Shown here: positions 8,970-19,600 of the stretch, in pieces
How positions within the stretch are numbered: position 1 is the first letter of the stretch
Layout: every line of letters starts with the position of its first letter
Source: a virus
IMG/VR virus record: IMGVR_UViG_3300032229_000159
Coordinates: 1 to 42,679 of that record
Length of the DNA stretch: 42,679 nucleotides
Reading direction: 5' to 3' (one strand)
Position numbers and translations under genes: made by a program
Notes under the pieces: model-generated
The model's input: only the letters and a program-made list of their open reading frames with translations
The model's database searches: none
What the model was told of the DNA's origin: nothing

Positions 8970-9761
8970 ATGGCATACCAAAAACCAGACCCAACAATAG
9001 CACTTCAAGGTTTAGGTATTCAAGCGCAAGGACAACTTGCGATGTTGCAAAATCAAGCGGGTCTTCTTAAATCTTACGCATCTCAAGCTCCATTGATGCA
9101 GTCATTTGATGCTGCAAAGACTTCACAGCAGGCAGCAGAGTTTGGAATGGATAATTTGCAACGCTCAAAGGAGTTTGATCGTTTGCTTAATCCAGAAATT
9201 GCCAAGATGCGCGATGAGCTTGGTTCCAAGGTTGCCGAGGCAACTAACTTGGGTGCAACAAAAACTTGGATGGACAATTGGGCAGTCAAAAAAGGATTGA
9301 TGAACCAATCTGGACTTGGAACTGATAGCTTAATTGGAAGGTCTGCCGTTTACGACCAAGCAACAGAAGCTGGAAGGCAGGCAAGGTTACAGAACCTTGC
9401 GATTCAACAGGGTTATCTGGCTCAAACTCCCGCACCAATTGGTGGTCTTGATCCAGCGTCTATTATTGCTGCGGAACAAGCTGCAAAAGCTCAGAACCTT
9501 GTCGCAATGCAGCAGTATCAAGGAAATGTTATGCAGGGAGCGCAACAACTTAATCAATCGACAACAGATTGGATTAATTCAAACCTTGGACAACTTCAAA
9601 AAATCAATCAGAATCAGCAGCAAAGTCAGCAAAATTACGAGCAAATGTTGCTTCAAAATGCTCAACAAAATGCCGCAAGCGGCAACGCTCAAAAGGGACA
9701 AATGATTCAAACTGGAGGTGCTGTTGCTGGTGCTGTTTTGGGTGCTGCTATTATTATTTAA
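8970..9761 (+). CDS. Ejection/internal virion-type protein A2, paralogue of A1
   Basis: 263 residues. Aligns by eye with the preceding protein over most of its length: EFGMDNLQRSKEF against ELGMANVQRSREM, WMDNWAVKKGLMNQ against YMNEWARNQGLIQG, and APIGGLDPASIIAAEQA against APVGGIDPSTSISAQEA. The last 20 residues are a Gly/Ala/Ile hydrophobic segment (TGGAVAGAVLGAAIII), a probable membrane-active helix at the very C-terminus. The final A of its stop codon TAA is the first base of the next gene's ATG (9761). Likely a virion protein ejected with or ahead of DNA; inferred from composition and paralogy. Confidence 0.6.
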   Translation: MAYQKPDPTIALQGLGIQAQGQLAMLQNQAGLLKSYASQAPLMQSFDAAKTSQQAAEFGMDNLQRSKEFDRLLNPEIAKMRDELGSKVAEATNLGATKTWMDNWAVKKGLMNQSGLGTDSLIGRSAVYDQATEAGRQARLQNLAIQQGYLAQTPAPIGGLDPASIIAAEQAAKAQNLVAMQQYQGNVMQGAQQLNQSTTDWINSNLGQLQKINQNQQQSQQNYEQMLLQNAQQNAASGNAQKGQMIQTGGAVAGAVLGAAIII

Positions 9762-10597
9762 TGAAACAGCTAATAGATACAACAATACATAAAATCAAAG
9801 AATGGAACAAAAGATGGCCGAGAGCAGTAGTTTTATGGAGTGGAGGTAAAGACTCCACGGCACTGCTGCATTTGATCAAGTTTGGAGCAGGAATTGATCT
9901 TCCCGTCATACAGTATCGTGAACCAAAATTCCGTGAACGATACGCTTATTCAGATCGATTAATCAAAGAATGGAAGTTGGAAGTTTACGATTACGCTCCA
10001 AGCAAAATAGCTATTGCAGATGGGCCTGATGTTGAAACTGGAGAACTGCGATTTGACTTCATTAAATATTATCAATGGGGTCAAGGAACGGCAGTGTGCT
10101 TGTCTCTTGGGACTGAACGACCAAAGGAAAACGAGGACTTCTTGTGCGGTGTTACTGATGTCTTGCAGCGTCCTACGGGCACATTTAACTGGCCTTGGGG
10201 AGCAGTGTATATCGGAACTAAATATAGCGATACAGATTTGATTAAAGGTCATGTTCCGCTTGCGGTTGATATTCGATACGCTGAAAACTCTCCGATGTCT
10301 CTGTATCCAATGCGAGACTGGACTGATGATGATATTTTTCAGTATCTGGAAGACAACGGAGTTCAGCCAGACCCGACAAGGTATGTGAAAGATTACCACA
10401 AATGGAAAAACAATCCCGACAAGTCACTTAATGCAGACTTCTATCCTATTTGTTTCAACTGCATCAATCGGCACGAAGGAAAGTATGTTGATTGTCCTAA
10501 ATTAAAAGCTAAAATATCAAACATTTCTCACCTTGCGCCATACGAAGATTTGGTGAATGAAGACCTTGGATTCCGACCTGTGACATGGAACAAATAA
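9761..10597 (+). CDS. PAPS reductase-family PP-loop enzyme
   Basis: 278 residues. The PP-loop SGGKDS at residues 27-32 after strand VVLW, and the following helix TALLHLIK, identify the adenine-nucleotide alpha-hydrolase/PAPS reductase fold, which binds ATP or PAPS. W-x-W-G, PMRDWTDDDIFQYL (typical of the sulfurtransferase-like branch) and a C-terminal Cys set C231-x2-C234 with H238 and a later Cys (VDC, about residue 245) follow. The Cys pattern suggests a metal or Fe-S site rather than the ECGLH thiol motif of assimilatory reductases, so the substrate is uncertain; nucleic acid thiolation is one option. The gene sits among virion genes between two paralogue pairs and overlaps the next gene by 13 bases. 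Confidence 0.8.
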   Translation: MKQLIDTTIHKIKEWNKRWPRAVVLWSGGKDSTALLHLIKFGAGIDLPVIQYREPKFRERYAYSDRLIKEWKLEVYDYAPSKIAIADGPDVETGELRFDFIKYYQWGQGTAVCLSLGTERPKENEDFLCGVTDVLQRPTGTFNWPWGAVYIGTKYSDTDLIKGHVPLAVDIRYAENSPMSLYPMRDWTDDDIFQYLEDNGVQPDPTRYVKDYHKWKNNPDKSLNADFYPICFNCINRHEGKYVDCPKLKAKISNISHLAPYEDLVNEDLGFRPVTWNK

Positions 10598-10881
10598 GTG
10601 AATTTGACTGCAAATCATGCGGTGCTTGTTGCTGTTTCAAATGGTCTTGGCCTGTTTTAAAACGAGATCGTTCAGACGCAATAAACATACCGAATGAAAT
10701 GGTCAGAACAGATTATCCACTGATGAAAACAACTGACAATCGTTGCATTGCACTTGAAGGAAAAGTTGGTCAATCTGTCTGTTGCAAGATTTACAATGAC
10801 AGGCCAAATTCTTGCAGGCAATTTGAACCCGGAAGTGATCTTTGCAGAGAAGCTCGCAAAAAAGTTCTTGAACAAAGTTAA
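10585..10881 (+). CDS. YkgJ/UPF0153-type CxxCxxCC cysteine cluster protein
   Basis: 98 residues with the hallmark cluster C9-x2-C12-x2-C15-C16-C17 near the N-terminus, a central CIALEG and CCKIYNDRPNSCRQF, and a last Cys in GSDLC. This is the layout of small Fe/Zn-binding proteins of the YkgJ (UPF0153) family, whose exact role is unknown. It overlaps the PAPS-reductase-family gene by 13 bases, so the two are probably translationally coupled and may share a metal-dependent reaction. The next gene starts 36 bases downstream. Confidence 0.75.
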   Translation: MEQISEFDCKSCGACCCFKWSWPVLKRDRSDAINIPNEMVRTDYPLMKTTDNRCIALEGKVGQSVCCKIYNDRPNSCRQFEPGSDLCREARKKVLEQS

Positions 10882-10917
10882 ATGCCATGCTAACAACCAA
10901 CAAATTCCTTTAATTTT

Positions 10918-11397
10918 ATGGGCGGAAGTCGATCACAACCTAAACAACAACAACAACAGCAACAACCGCAATCTTCTGGCCCTGATCCAATGATTGCATT
11001 CATGGCAATGCAGCAACAGCAACAAGCCGCTCAAGCTGCCGCTGAAGCTGAACGGCAAAGGCAAGCTCAAATTCAAGCTCAACAACAAGCTGGAATGCAG
11101 GCGCAGCAACAAGGTGAAGCTGCTGCCAAAAGCGCATTGAGCGGAATGAATGTTGGTCAGCAAGCGCAAGACCAAGCTACTATGGCTGCTCAACAAAAAG
11201 CATCTGCTCCAATTGGAGGAGCAACACCATCTCCTGTTGCTGATGCTGGTCAATATCGTCAAGCATCTCTTGGAACAATGGGAGGACAACAAGGAGCGGC
11301 AGCAATGGCAGCAAATGCTGGCGCAGGCGGAACACAGCAACGAAATAACCAGTTTCAAGTTCCTGCAACTACTGGTTTAACTTTTGGAGGAGCATAA
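10918..11397 (+). CDS. Gln-rich virion-type protein B1
   Basis: 159 residues. Starts MGGSRSQ, then runs of Gln encoded by CAA/CAG, GPDPMIAFMAMQ, and long Gln/Ala helices. The C-terminus is FQVPATTGLTFGGA. It is a paralogue of the next gene (GPDPM-[IM]-AF start, FGG end). Low complexity limits any functional call. The place, between the Cys-cluster gene and more virion-type proteins, suggests a small internal or scaffold-like virion component. Confidence 0.55.
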   Translation: MGGSRSQPKQQQQQQQPQSSGPDPMIAFMAMQQQQQAAQAAAEAERQRQAQIQAQQQAGMQAQQQGEAAAKSALSGMNVGQQAQDQATMAAQQKASAPIGGATPSPVADAGQYRQASLGTMGGQQGAAAMAANAGAGGTQQRNNQFQVPATTGLTFGGA

Positions 11398-11399
11398 TT

Positions 11400-11915
11400 A
11401 TGGGCGGAGGAGGAGGTGGTTCTAAACCCAAAAAACAAACGCAAACTGGGCCAGACCCTATGATGGCGTTTTTGGCTCAAATGCAATCTCAACAAGCTGC
11501 TCAAGCTGCTGCTGCTCAACAGGCTCAAGAAGAAGCGTTGAAGCAATCTCAAATTACCGCTGGCACACAACGTCAACAGCAAGCAGAGCAGGCCGCTAAA
11601 CAAGAACTCGCAACAATGGGTTCAATGCAGTCGATCCGCGATGCCAACGCACTTCTTGCAGCACAACAGGCACAAGCTACCGCTGGACAGCAAGCAACTG
11701 GCGGTGGATTTGATTTCAATAAGTCCCGTGAAGAGGCACTTGCCAATCTTGGAGCAGCGGCGGGAATGCTACCATCAACATATTCTAATGCACCTACAAC
11801 CTCTGTAAATCCAGCTTTAACAGGTCTTGTAAACCAAGGTGCAGGAGCAGCATCTAAAAAAGCAAATATCTTCTCGCTCCCATCTTCATCTGACCTTAAA
11901 TTTGGTGGCGTTTAA
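11400..11915 (+). CDS. Gln/Ala-rich virion-type protein B2, paralogue of B1
   Basis: 171 residues starting MGGGGGGSKPKK, two bases after B1. Shares GPDPMMAFLAQMQ with B1 and ends SSDLKFGGV, matching the FGG end of B1. The middle is Ala/Gln helix (QQAAQAAAAQQAQEEALKQ), followed by a less biased stretch with FDFNKSREEALANLGAAAG. The GGAGG upstream codes for the end of B1 and may double as a ribosome site. Probable internal virion protein; function inferred only. Confidence 0.55.
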   Translation: MGGGGGGSKPKKQTQTGPDPMMAFLAQMQSQQAAQAAAAQQAQEEALKQSQITAGTQRQQQAEQAAKQELATMGSMQSIRDANALLAAQQAQATAGQQATGGGFDFNKSREEALANLGAAAGMLPSTYSNAPTTSVNPALTGLVNQGAGAASKKANIFSLPSSSDLKFGGV

Positions 11916-11917
11916 TT

Positions 11918-13660
11918 ATGGCAATTTCATACTCTGGAGAAGGATATAAATTCAATCCGCAGTTTGCCAATCTTGGCGCATTGCAAGGATTGCAACCGCT
12001 TGATGTTACTCGCAAAGCTGAATTCCAGCTTCAACCATTGACATACGCTCCTATTCCATCCTCGCGTCCAGAGCTTGTATCTGAAGGCATTTCTAAAGGC
12101 ATTCTTGCTGCTGTTGGCGGCATTACTGAAGGCATTACTGCTAAATACAAAGCAGAGCAAAAAAGAGAAGAAAAACTTGCTGAAAGAGCGCATGAGAAGC
12201 AATTGGTTGCATTAAAATATGGTCTTGATAAAACAGAGACTGAAGAAAAAGCAAAAGATTATATTACAAGGCAAAAAGCATTAATTGATTACAGAAACGA
12301 TACAGCAAAAAGACTTAAAGGTTCTCTTGGAGAAAATTTCCCTATTTATGGAGGAGATACTACAACGGAAACGGAAACTGAACCTGCTCCAATAGAAGTA
12401 GAACCAATTGAAGATGAGTTGCCTGCTGACTTTGACACTACTCTTAATGAATTAGAAGGAACAAGTTTGTTTGGACAACTTGCGCCAGCAGATGCAATGC
12501 AGGCTCAAATTGCAGAGCAAGCAAAACAACTTCAAGGTTTATCACCAGAATATCTTACCGCTGGTCTTGAAGCGGGTGCTGTTGCTCCAATTGAACCAGT
12601 TCCTCAAATGTCTCTGGAAGGATTTAAAGCTACTGCAATTTCTCCAGAACAAGCAGCGCAAGCAACTGAAGTAAGGAAAGAACTTCGTCAAACACTTGCT
12701 GGAATTAAACCTGTAAAACCAGAAGTTGCAAAATCAGAAGCTCAACGTCCCGGTTGGTATCCAATTGAAAAAGCTCAAGAAGAAGCATCTCGCAATATTC
12801 CCGGATGGAAACCCGCTGAAATTGATGAAGTAAATGTAAAAAATGTAGGTGGAGTTCCTTATTATCTTGTTAAACCAAGGAAAGTTTTGACTAAAAAAGA
12901 GCAAGCTGAAGAACAGGCAGCATTAAAAGCTCCTGAAATGTCAAAAGAGCAAAATGCTATTTTAATTTCACAAATAGGAAAACTTGAAGCTGACAAAACA
13001 TATTTCAAAGCATTGGAATCAAGGGATTCAAGAGATATTATTTTAACTTCATTATCAAAAGAAGATGGTTTTTCAGACATTGCTGCAATTAACGCATTTC
13101 AAAGATTGATTGATCCCGGCGTTGCTGTCAGGGAAGGTGATGTTGCGCTTATTCAATCTGCATCTGCACTTTTTGATAAATACAATCCTAAATTTATTGG
13201 TAAAAAATTCCAATCTGGTGATAAATTGCCTCCAGAAGATCGAGAAAAAATGCGTTCTCTTACAAAAGAACTTGCAAGAATGCAAATGGAAAAGGCAAAT
13301 AAAGGCCCGATTCAAAAATATAGGTCATTAACACAAAAAACAGGCATTGATCCAGATTTGTTGGCAGTTCCATTTGATCTTGAAGAAACAAAAGAACAAA
13401 CACCGCAAGACCAAATTTCAACGCTTTCAATGGAGCTTGAACAAGTTCCAGTAGATCAAAGAAACTCTCCAGACTTCCTTGCAAAGCGCAAAGTATTATT
13501 TGATCTTGTTAAACAACAAGAAGAGTTGAAAAAGAAATCACAACCAAAACCAACTCCAACTCCTACTCAAGTTCCACAACCAACATTTCAACCAGCGGTT
13601 CCTCGCCAGCCAGTAACAGAATACGGAGAAACAATAGAATCGATGTTTGGAAATAGATAA
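11918..13660 (+). CDS. Large coiled-coil virion-type protein, unknown
   Basis: 580 residues. A Gly/Ile-containing hydrophobic segment (ISKGILAAVGGITEGI, about residues 58-76) precedes a highly charged coiled coil (KAEQKREEKLAERAHEKQ, about 77-125). An acidic Pro/Glu linker (about 145-170), Gln/Ala helices and a second charged helical half follow. The C-terminus is Pro/Gln/Thr rich (PTPTPTQVPQPTF) and looks like a flexible tail. Not recognised. Position directly before the giant polyvalent gene, one base apart, and the membrane-plus-coil pattern suggest an ejected internal protein partnered with it. Confidence 0.6.
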   Translation: MAISYSGEGYKFNPQFANLGALQGLQPLDVTRKAEFQLQPLTYAPIPSSRPELVSEGISKGILAAVGGITEGITAKYKAEQKREEKLAERAHEKQLVALKYGLDKTETEEKAKDYITRQKALIDYRNDTAKRLKGSLGENFPIYGGDTTTETETEPAPIEVEPIEDELPADFDTTLNELEGTSLFGQLAPADAMQAQIAEQAKQLQGLSPEYLTAGLEAGAVAPIEPVPQMSLEGFKATAISPEQAAQATEVRKELRQTLAGIKPVKPEVAKSEAQRPGWYPIEKAQEEASRNIPGWKPAEIDEVNVKNVGGVPYYLVKPRKVLTKKEQAEEQAALKAPEMSKEQNAILISQIGKLEADKTYFKALESRDSRDIILTSLSKEDGFSDIAAINAFQRLIDPGVAVREGDVALIQSASALFDKYNPKFIGKKFQSGDKLPPEDREKMRSLTKELARMQMEKANKGPIQKYRSLTQKTGIDPDLLAVPFDLEETKEQTPQDQISTLSMELEQVPVDQRNSPDFLAKRKVLFDLVKQQEELKKKSQPKPTPTPTQVPQPTFQPAVPRQPVTEYGETIESMFGNR

Positions 13661-13661
13661 A

Positions 13662-16600
13662 ATGGCAAGCATTCTTGACGAAATCAAGGCAGAAGTCGAA
13701 GCGGAACTATCTCAACAACCTCAAGAAGAAAAACCAGTAAGCGTTCTTGAAGATGTTAAGCAGGAGGTTTCGGCAGAACCACAACAAGCTCCAGTTGAAG
13801 AACCGCAAGGTGATTTTTTTGAGTCTGCCGAAAGGTGGTTAGAACCTGCTCCAACGCAAAAATCCAGCGGAGATATTTTCCTTGGACTTATTTCCAATAA
13901 ACGCGCAAACGAGCTTGACGATGAAGAAAAAGGTTTGTTCAACGCATTAAGCGACGAGGAGCAATACAAGGTAGCTCAAGCTCGCAAAGACATTCCGCTG
14001 GATGACGCTCAAGCGAGGCGCATTTTTGAGGTTGAAAAGTCAAAGATGCCATCAGTTCCGACATCTTGGGAAGATTGGTATAATCTTGGTGGTGATGCTT
14101 GGGATGTTGTTAAGAATGTTTCCAAGATTCCAATTAAAGTTGGACTTGGTGCAGCGGAATTTGGTCGAGATGTTGTTAAAGCAACGGATATGACTGTTAG
14201 TGACGAAGAGGCTGCTAACAACATCAAAAAAGCACAAGGTTCATTTTACTCGTTCATGGCTCCAGCAATGGAACTTCCAGAAGATGTTCTTTGGGCGGCA
14301 ACAAAAGCAAAAGAAGGCGGATTAGGATGGGCGGATGCTGCTGGAGAAAAACTTGGTTTGGTTACTCCAGAAGACCGATTTGAGCGTTGGAAAACAAGAA
14401 GGTTGGTAACTCAAGCTCAAGCAGAATATTTCCGCGAACATCCAACAATTTACGGCAGGTTGCTTGATAGTCCTCTTGCAAAAGATGCTCTTGCTGGAAT
14501 TGCAAAATGGGAGATGGAATCTCCAGAGGAATTGGCAAAGCGAACGAACATTTCTGTTGAAGAAGCAAAAGCTCAACAAGACGCGATGGCGCGTGAGCAA
14601 ATTGACAATTTGACTTCTCAAATGGAATCAGAATTGCCAGAAGAAAAAGCTCGCGTAAGAATTGTTGGCGAGTTTTTGCTTCCCGGAGAGGTTGGCATGG
14701 GAACAATGGGGGCTGTTAGCATCGCAGCAAAAAGCGCAAGAAACATCGCGCAAGGATTGAAATACATTGGCAAATCCGCTGATGAAATTAATGAAATCAA
14801 CAAGGCAGCACAAGCATTACGAAAATCTCAATTTGCAGAAATGCTTAAAAAACGCACAGAGCGAGCAGAAGCGGTTGCTCAAGGTGCAGGCAAGATTGAA
14901 AAAGCGATTGAGGGATGGAAACCTGCCGCAGAAAAAGTAAATAAAGTTCTTGGTAACATTACCGCTCCTGTTCTTGGTGGTGTTGCTGGCTATAGCGTTT
15001 CCGAAGAATCGCCAATGACTGGTATTTTGAGTGGAGTTCTTGGTGGGGTTGCCGCAAGAGGCGTATTGAAGGGAACGAAGGTTGGTCTTGAAATTCCAAC
15101 ATTTGTTCGTGAGGTTGCAGAAGCTCGCAAGGTTGCACCTCTTGGCAAGACATTTGAGACACTCGGCAAATCCGCTGAAGGATCGGCATTGAAGGCTAAA
15201 ATTCTTTCCCGTGGAGGAAAGACGATTGATAATATTCTTTCAAACTCTGTTGAGTATGCGAAGTCTGGAATCCACGGAACTACGCTTGCTCTTGCTACTG
15301 GAGCATTAGAGTCCGCTGATCCAGAGGAGATGAAGCAGATGCTTGCTGATGGTCTTGCAATCACTCTTGGTGGACGCGCATTGCAGCATATCAAGGGCAA
15401 GATGATGGGCAATGACCCTATCATTGAACAACGCGAGCGTATTTCAGACGATTCTCGCATCCATCGCAGGTATCAAGAAGCTGATCCAGAAACCCAAGCA
15501 AACTTGGATCAAATTTCTGACTTTGATAATGCTATTTCTGCAAGAGAAACAAAGCTGAACGAAAGCGAATCTGACCTTGCGAACTTGATGGCATCTTACA
15601 AGGGTTCAGCGGAAGATGCCAAAAAAATTAAACTTGCTCAATCGGAAGTAGAAAAAAACAAGATTGCACTTGATCAAGTTAAACGCGCCAATGTGCAAAC
15701 GCGCAATGAATTTGGCAGGGAGTTTTTGAAGACATACGCAAACCTTCAAGACATCACCAATGGTGTTATGAAGAGTGGTCAGAACAATGTTGGGTTCAAT
15801 GTTCTTTCAACTGATCAAATCTATCAAAAGTTGCGTAATGATCCAGCGAACAGCAATGTTCCAGACGCTGACCTTGTTCAAATGGCAAGCCAAGCTGGAT
15901 TTTACTCAAATCCCGCACAACAAGGGCTTGCATTTGACCGCAGAAAACCATCCATTGTTATCAATGCAGACTCCATTCGTGAGCGCATCAAGTTGTTTGG
16001 TGAATCACCAACCGAAGCATTGGTTCACGAAACATCGCACTTCATGGATGTTGTGCCAGAGTTCCAAGAAGCACTTGCTCCAGTGCGTTCGATGCTTTTC
16101 CAAAACGAAATCCGCGATGCCGCTGGAAACATCAAGGCGACAACTTCTGGTATTTTCTCAAAGGCAAAACTCGTTGAACTTTTCAACGATGGATACCTTC
16201 GCCATTTAGACCCGCAAGGAAGAGAAGCATTTTCCAAGCTGAACAAACTTTGGGATGAATCCCGTGGTCAGTTGGATGAAAACAAGGTTGCCAACTACAT
16301 GAAGAGTGAAGTCATGGCAGACTTGCTTGGCGAAGTATCCAGCAGGCATCTTGCAAATGATTTGGATTCCGCAACGCTTGCCATGTGGGATCGCGCAAGG
16401 ATCAAAGCAAAGAAAAACTTGCTGGATCGTGCAATCAATCGTTTTTACGGACTTGGAGGACGAGGTGACATTGTTACTGCTGCCAATACACGCGCAGAAT
16501 TCCCCCCAGAAGCGATGGCGGCAGCAAGAGATGCAATGCGCCAGATCGTTTCTTTAAATGGCGAAATTTCGCCTCCAGCGCAAGAAGCTGATATGCCTGC

Positions 16601-19600
16601 TATCAGCAAGGCGCAGATGATGAAAAACTCTGCGCTGATCGAGCGTTTCGGAAAAGATTCTCCGCTATTCAAAACAGAATTTAAAGTCAAGGTATTCGAC
16701 AAGGACGGCAATCAGATTGGCGAGTCAATGCCAGTGACAACGCCAAATCCACGGGAAGGAACATTCCAAAGCACAGATGTTGGAATGAAGAAACTTTCTG
16801 GATATGGCGACATTCCAGCGGAAGCGCAAGGACTGCAAGTTCCCGAAGGTGGAACTCTTGTTGTCTCGCGTGATTTGGTCATGCAGCCAGATGGGGTAAC
16901 TCCTGTCATGTATGAGCCAAAGGACGCAAAGAAAATTGATGCAGACCGCAAAAAGCTGATTACAGAGGCACTCGATACAGACGATTACGGAACACCTAAT
17001 CGTTTTGAGCCTGTTGAAGAAGGATCGGAAACATACCGAGGCACATTCACTCCGCTTCAGATTCAAGCTATCAAGGATATGCCAGAAAGTCTTGTTCCAA
17101 AAACTCTCAAGGAGCATATGCTTAAAATTAACGATGCCATCGTTCGTGGAGATGGAACAAGGTTCATCGTGGATTATGCAGCGGTAATGAATGACAAGGG
17201 CAAGTATCAAGCATTCTCGCCAAAGATGTATGACCTTGTGCCAATCGGAATGCACTTGTCGAGCAAAGGAAATTTCCTTGTAACTACAATTTCCGTTGGA
17301 CGCATATTTGATAAAATGCGCTTGTGGAATGAGCGTATGCCGGGTCGCTTGCGTTTCTGGGATAATAACCTTGAGCGCACATTTGATGATTTTGTTAAGT
17401 ATCTTAAAAACTGGGAAGCTGGAAAACCCGGCAAAACAGACCTTGATGCTGATCCGAAAATAGCAGAAGCAAAAGCAGTAATTTTCAACGATCTTCTTAA
17501 TCTTTACGACAAGGCAACGGAATACACTAATCTCGAAAGGACAAAAATTCCTCGTCGCAAAGGTGATCCTCGCGGCAAAGACCCTAACCGCACGATCATG
17601 TCAATTCGCGTTGACCACATTGCTGAATTGATTCCAAACGAGAACGCAACAAAACTTCCAGTCAATTACGGATTTGCTAAAATCAACTTCATGCCAGAGC
17701 GCATGGAAGGTGAAGTTCCAGCGCAGGAAATACGACAAATTGATGAAAATATAAGATTTGCAAATCCTGCATTGGAAAAAGACGCAGTTGAAGCATTAAG
17801 TTCAAACAAACGTCAGTATTTTGGAGCGCATCGAGATTTAGACGATGGTTATCCTGTTGGAATAAGAATTGATATTCCTGCATTTACATCAAAAGGAGTA
17901 TATGTAGTAACTGTCCACGAAAAGAAAAAAGGTGGAGAAAGAGGACAAGTTGGAGAAAGAATCGGATATGACACAATTGCAAAAGTAGATAATCCTGTTT
18001 TCTTCTCTAATGAAGTTGGTGCTAAAAAAATAAAATCTGGAGAAGCCAATAAATTCCCAGTTGCAACAGTTGAAGGTCAATTTAACTCTTCAAGAGAAAT
18101 TCCAGAAGACATCAATGAATGGACACCTGTTGGATATAATCCACGGGAGCATTCTTACTTCTACGACAAACGCAACGATGAACCAGTGCTATCTGGAGAT
18201 GAAGCAATATCTGTTGGCAATACTGTTTTTGTTAAAAATCCTGTGTATGGAGACAAGGCTAATTTTGCATTCATGCCAGAGCGTCCAGCAGAGCAAGAAC
18301 CTACTATCGGAGAAAAAACTGAAATTTCTCCAAAGATAGGTGGTGAAGTTGAAACACAAAGCATAGAAAATATTCAAAAATTGCTTGCTGAAGCAAATGC
18401 AAGAAAGAAGTCAGCTTTGGATGCCTTTAATACAAAGGCAAACGAAGAATCGTTTGACTCTCCAGAAGCAACAAAACTTTATGAAGAGTATGACGCAATA
18501 AGAAAAGAAGTCCGCGATTTAGAATTCCAAGTTAGAAATCCCGGAGCAAAAAAGTTAAGTTTAGATGAAAGAGACAGATATTTAAGCGATCTTGAATCAC
18601 TAAATGAAGGTATTCCAACGCAAATAGAGCAAGGATTGTTTGGCCCAAGGGATACAGGCAGACGATGGAAAAAAGGAAAAAAGATTGCTGATTCAGATGC
18701 TCTTGGTGACAAATTTGAAGCTGAACTTACTGGTGGCGTTTTGTTTCGTGGAGTAACAAAAGAAGATTGGGAAAGAATCCAAAACCAAGGATACATTGAT
18801 ACAGATGGGCGCGGTGTAATTTCTCCAGAAGAAGAAATCAATCTCGCTACGAGCGTAGTAACGGCAGAAACATATATTCCGCACGGAAAACAAGGCGTTG
18901 TTCTTGCAATAGACCCAGCGGGACTTGATCTATTTATGATTGGCGCAGATGACTATTTAAGGGCATCTGGGCGCATTCCAATTGATAATGTTGTGAAAGT
19001 TTCTGGGCCTATCGGAAAAGATAGCGAAACAGGAACTCCATTTATACCATCTGAAACTTTTACCGAGATGAAACCTACTATCTCGGAAAAACAGCAAAGT
19101 TCTCAGATGATAGGTGCTGACACAATTAAACCCATTGATCTTCAAACAAGTGCAAAACCAGAAGCTGACGCAGTAATCAAGCCATTCTCGAACGCTTTAG
19201 TGTCATCCGCTGGACTCATCAACTTCCTTCCTGCTTATCACGGCACTCCATTTGATGTGGACAAGTTCAAGTTGGCAAATATCGGAACTGGTGAAGGAGC
19301 GCAGGCGTATGGATGGGGGCTTTACTTTGCACAGGCAAGAAAAGTTGGAGAGCAATATCGAGATGAGTTGTCTGGATATGATGAATTAACAATTTTTACT
19401 GATAAAGGTAAAAAGAAAGGTCAACAATTGGACGACCTTGACTTGGAAGCTGCTAAATATCTTGAATCTGGCGCAAGAGCAGCAGGACAATTTAAACACA
19501 ATACTGTTTACTACGCAAAACAAGCCGCTGAACGAAATGGCAAACAAGATGTTGTTGCACGAATTGATGAATATGGAAGAGATGCAAAAGTAACTTACGA

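Noticed and set aside
8621-9070. 149-codon + frame across the A1/A2 border
   Set aside because: Product is Trp/Arg/Ser-rich with no domain; it is a shadow of the two paralogues.
13647-13661. TTG start for the polyvalent protein
   Set aside because: ATG at 13662 directly follows the upstream stop and fits local spacing better.
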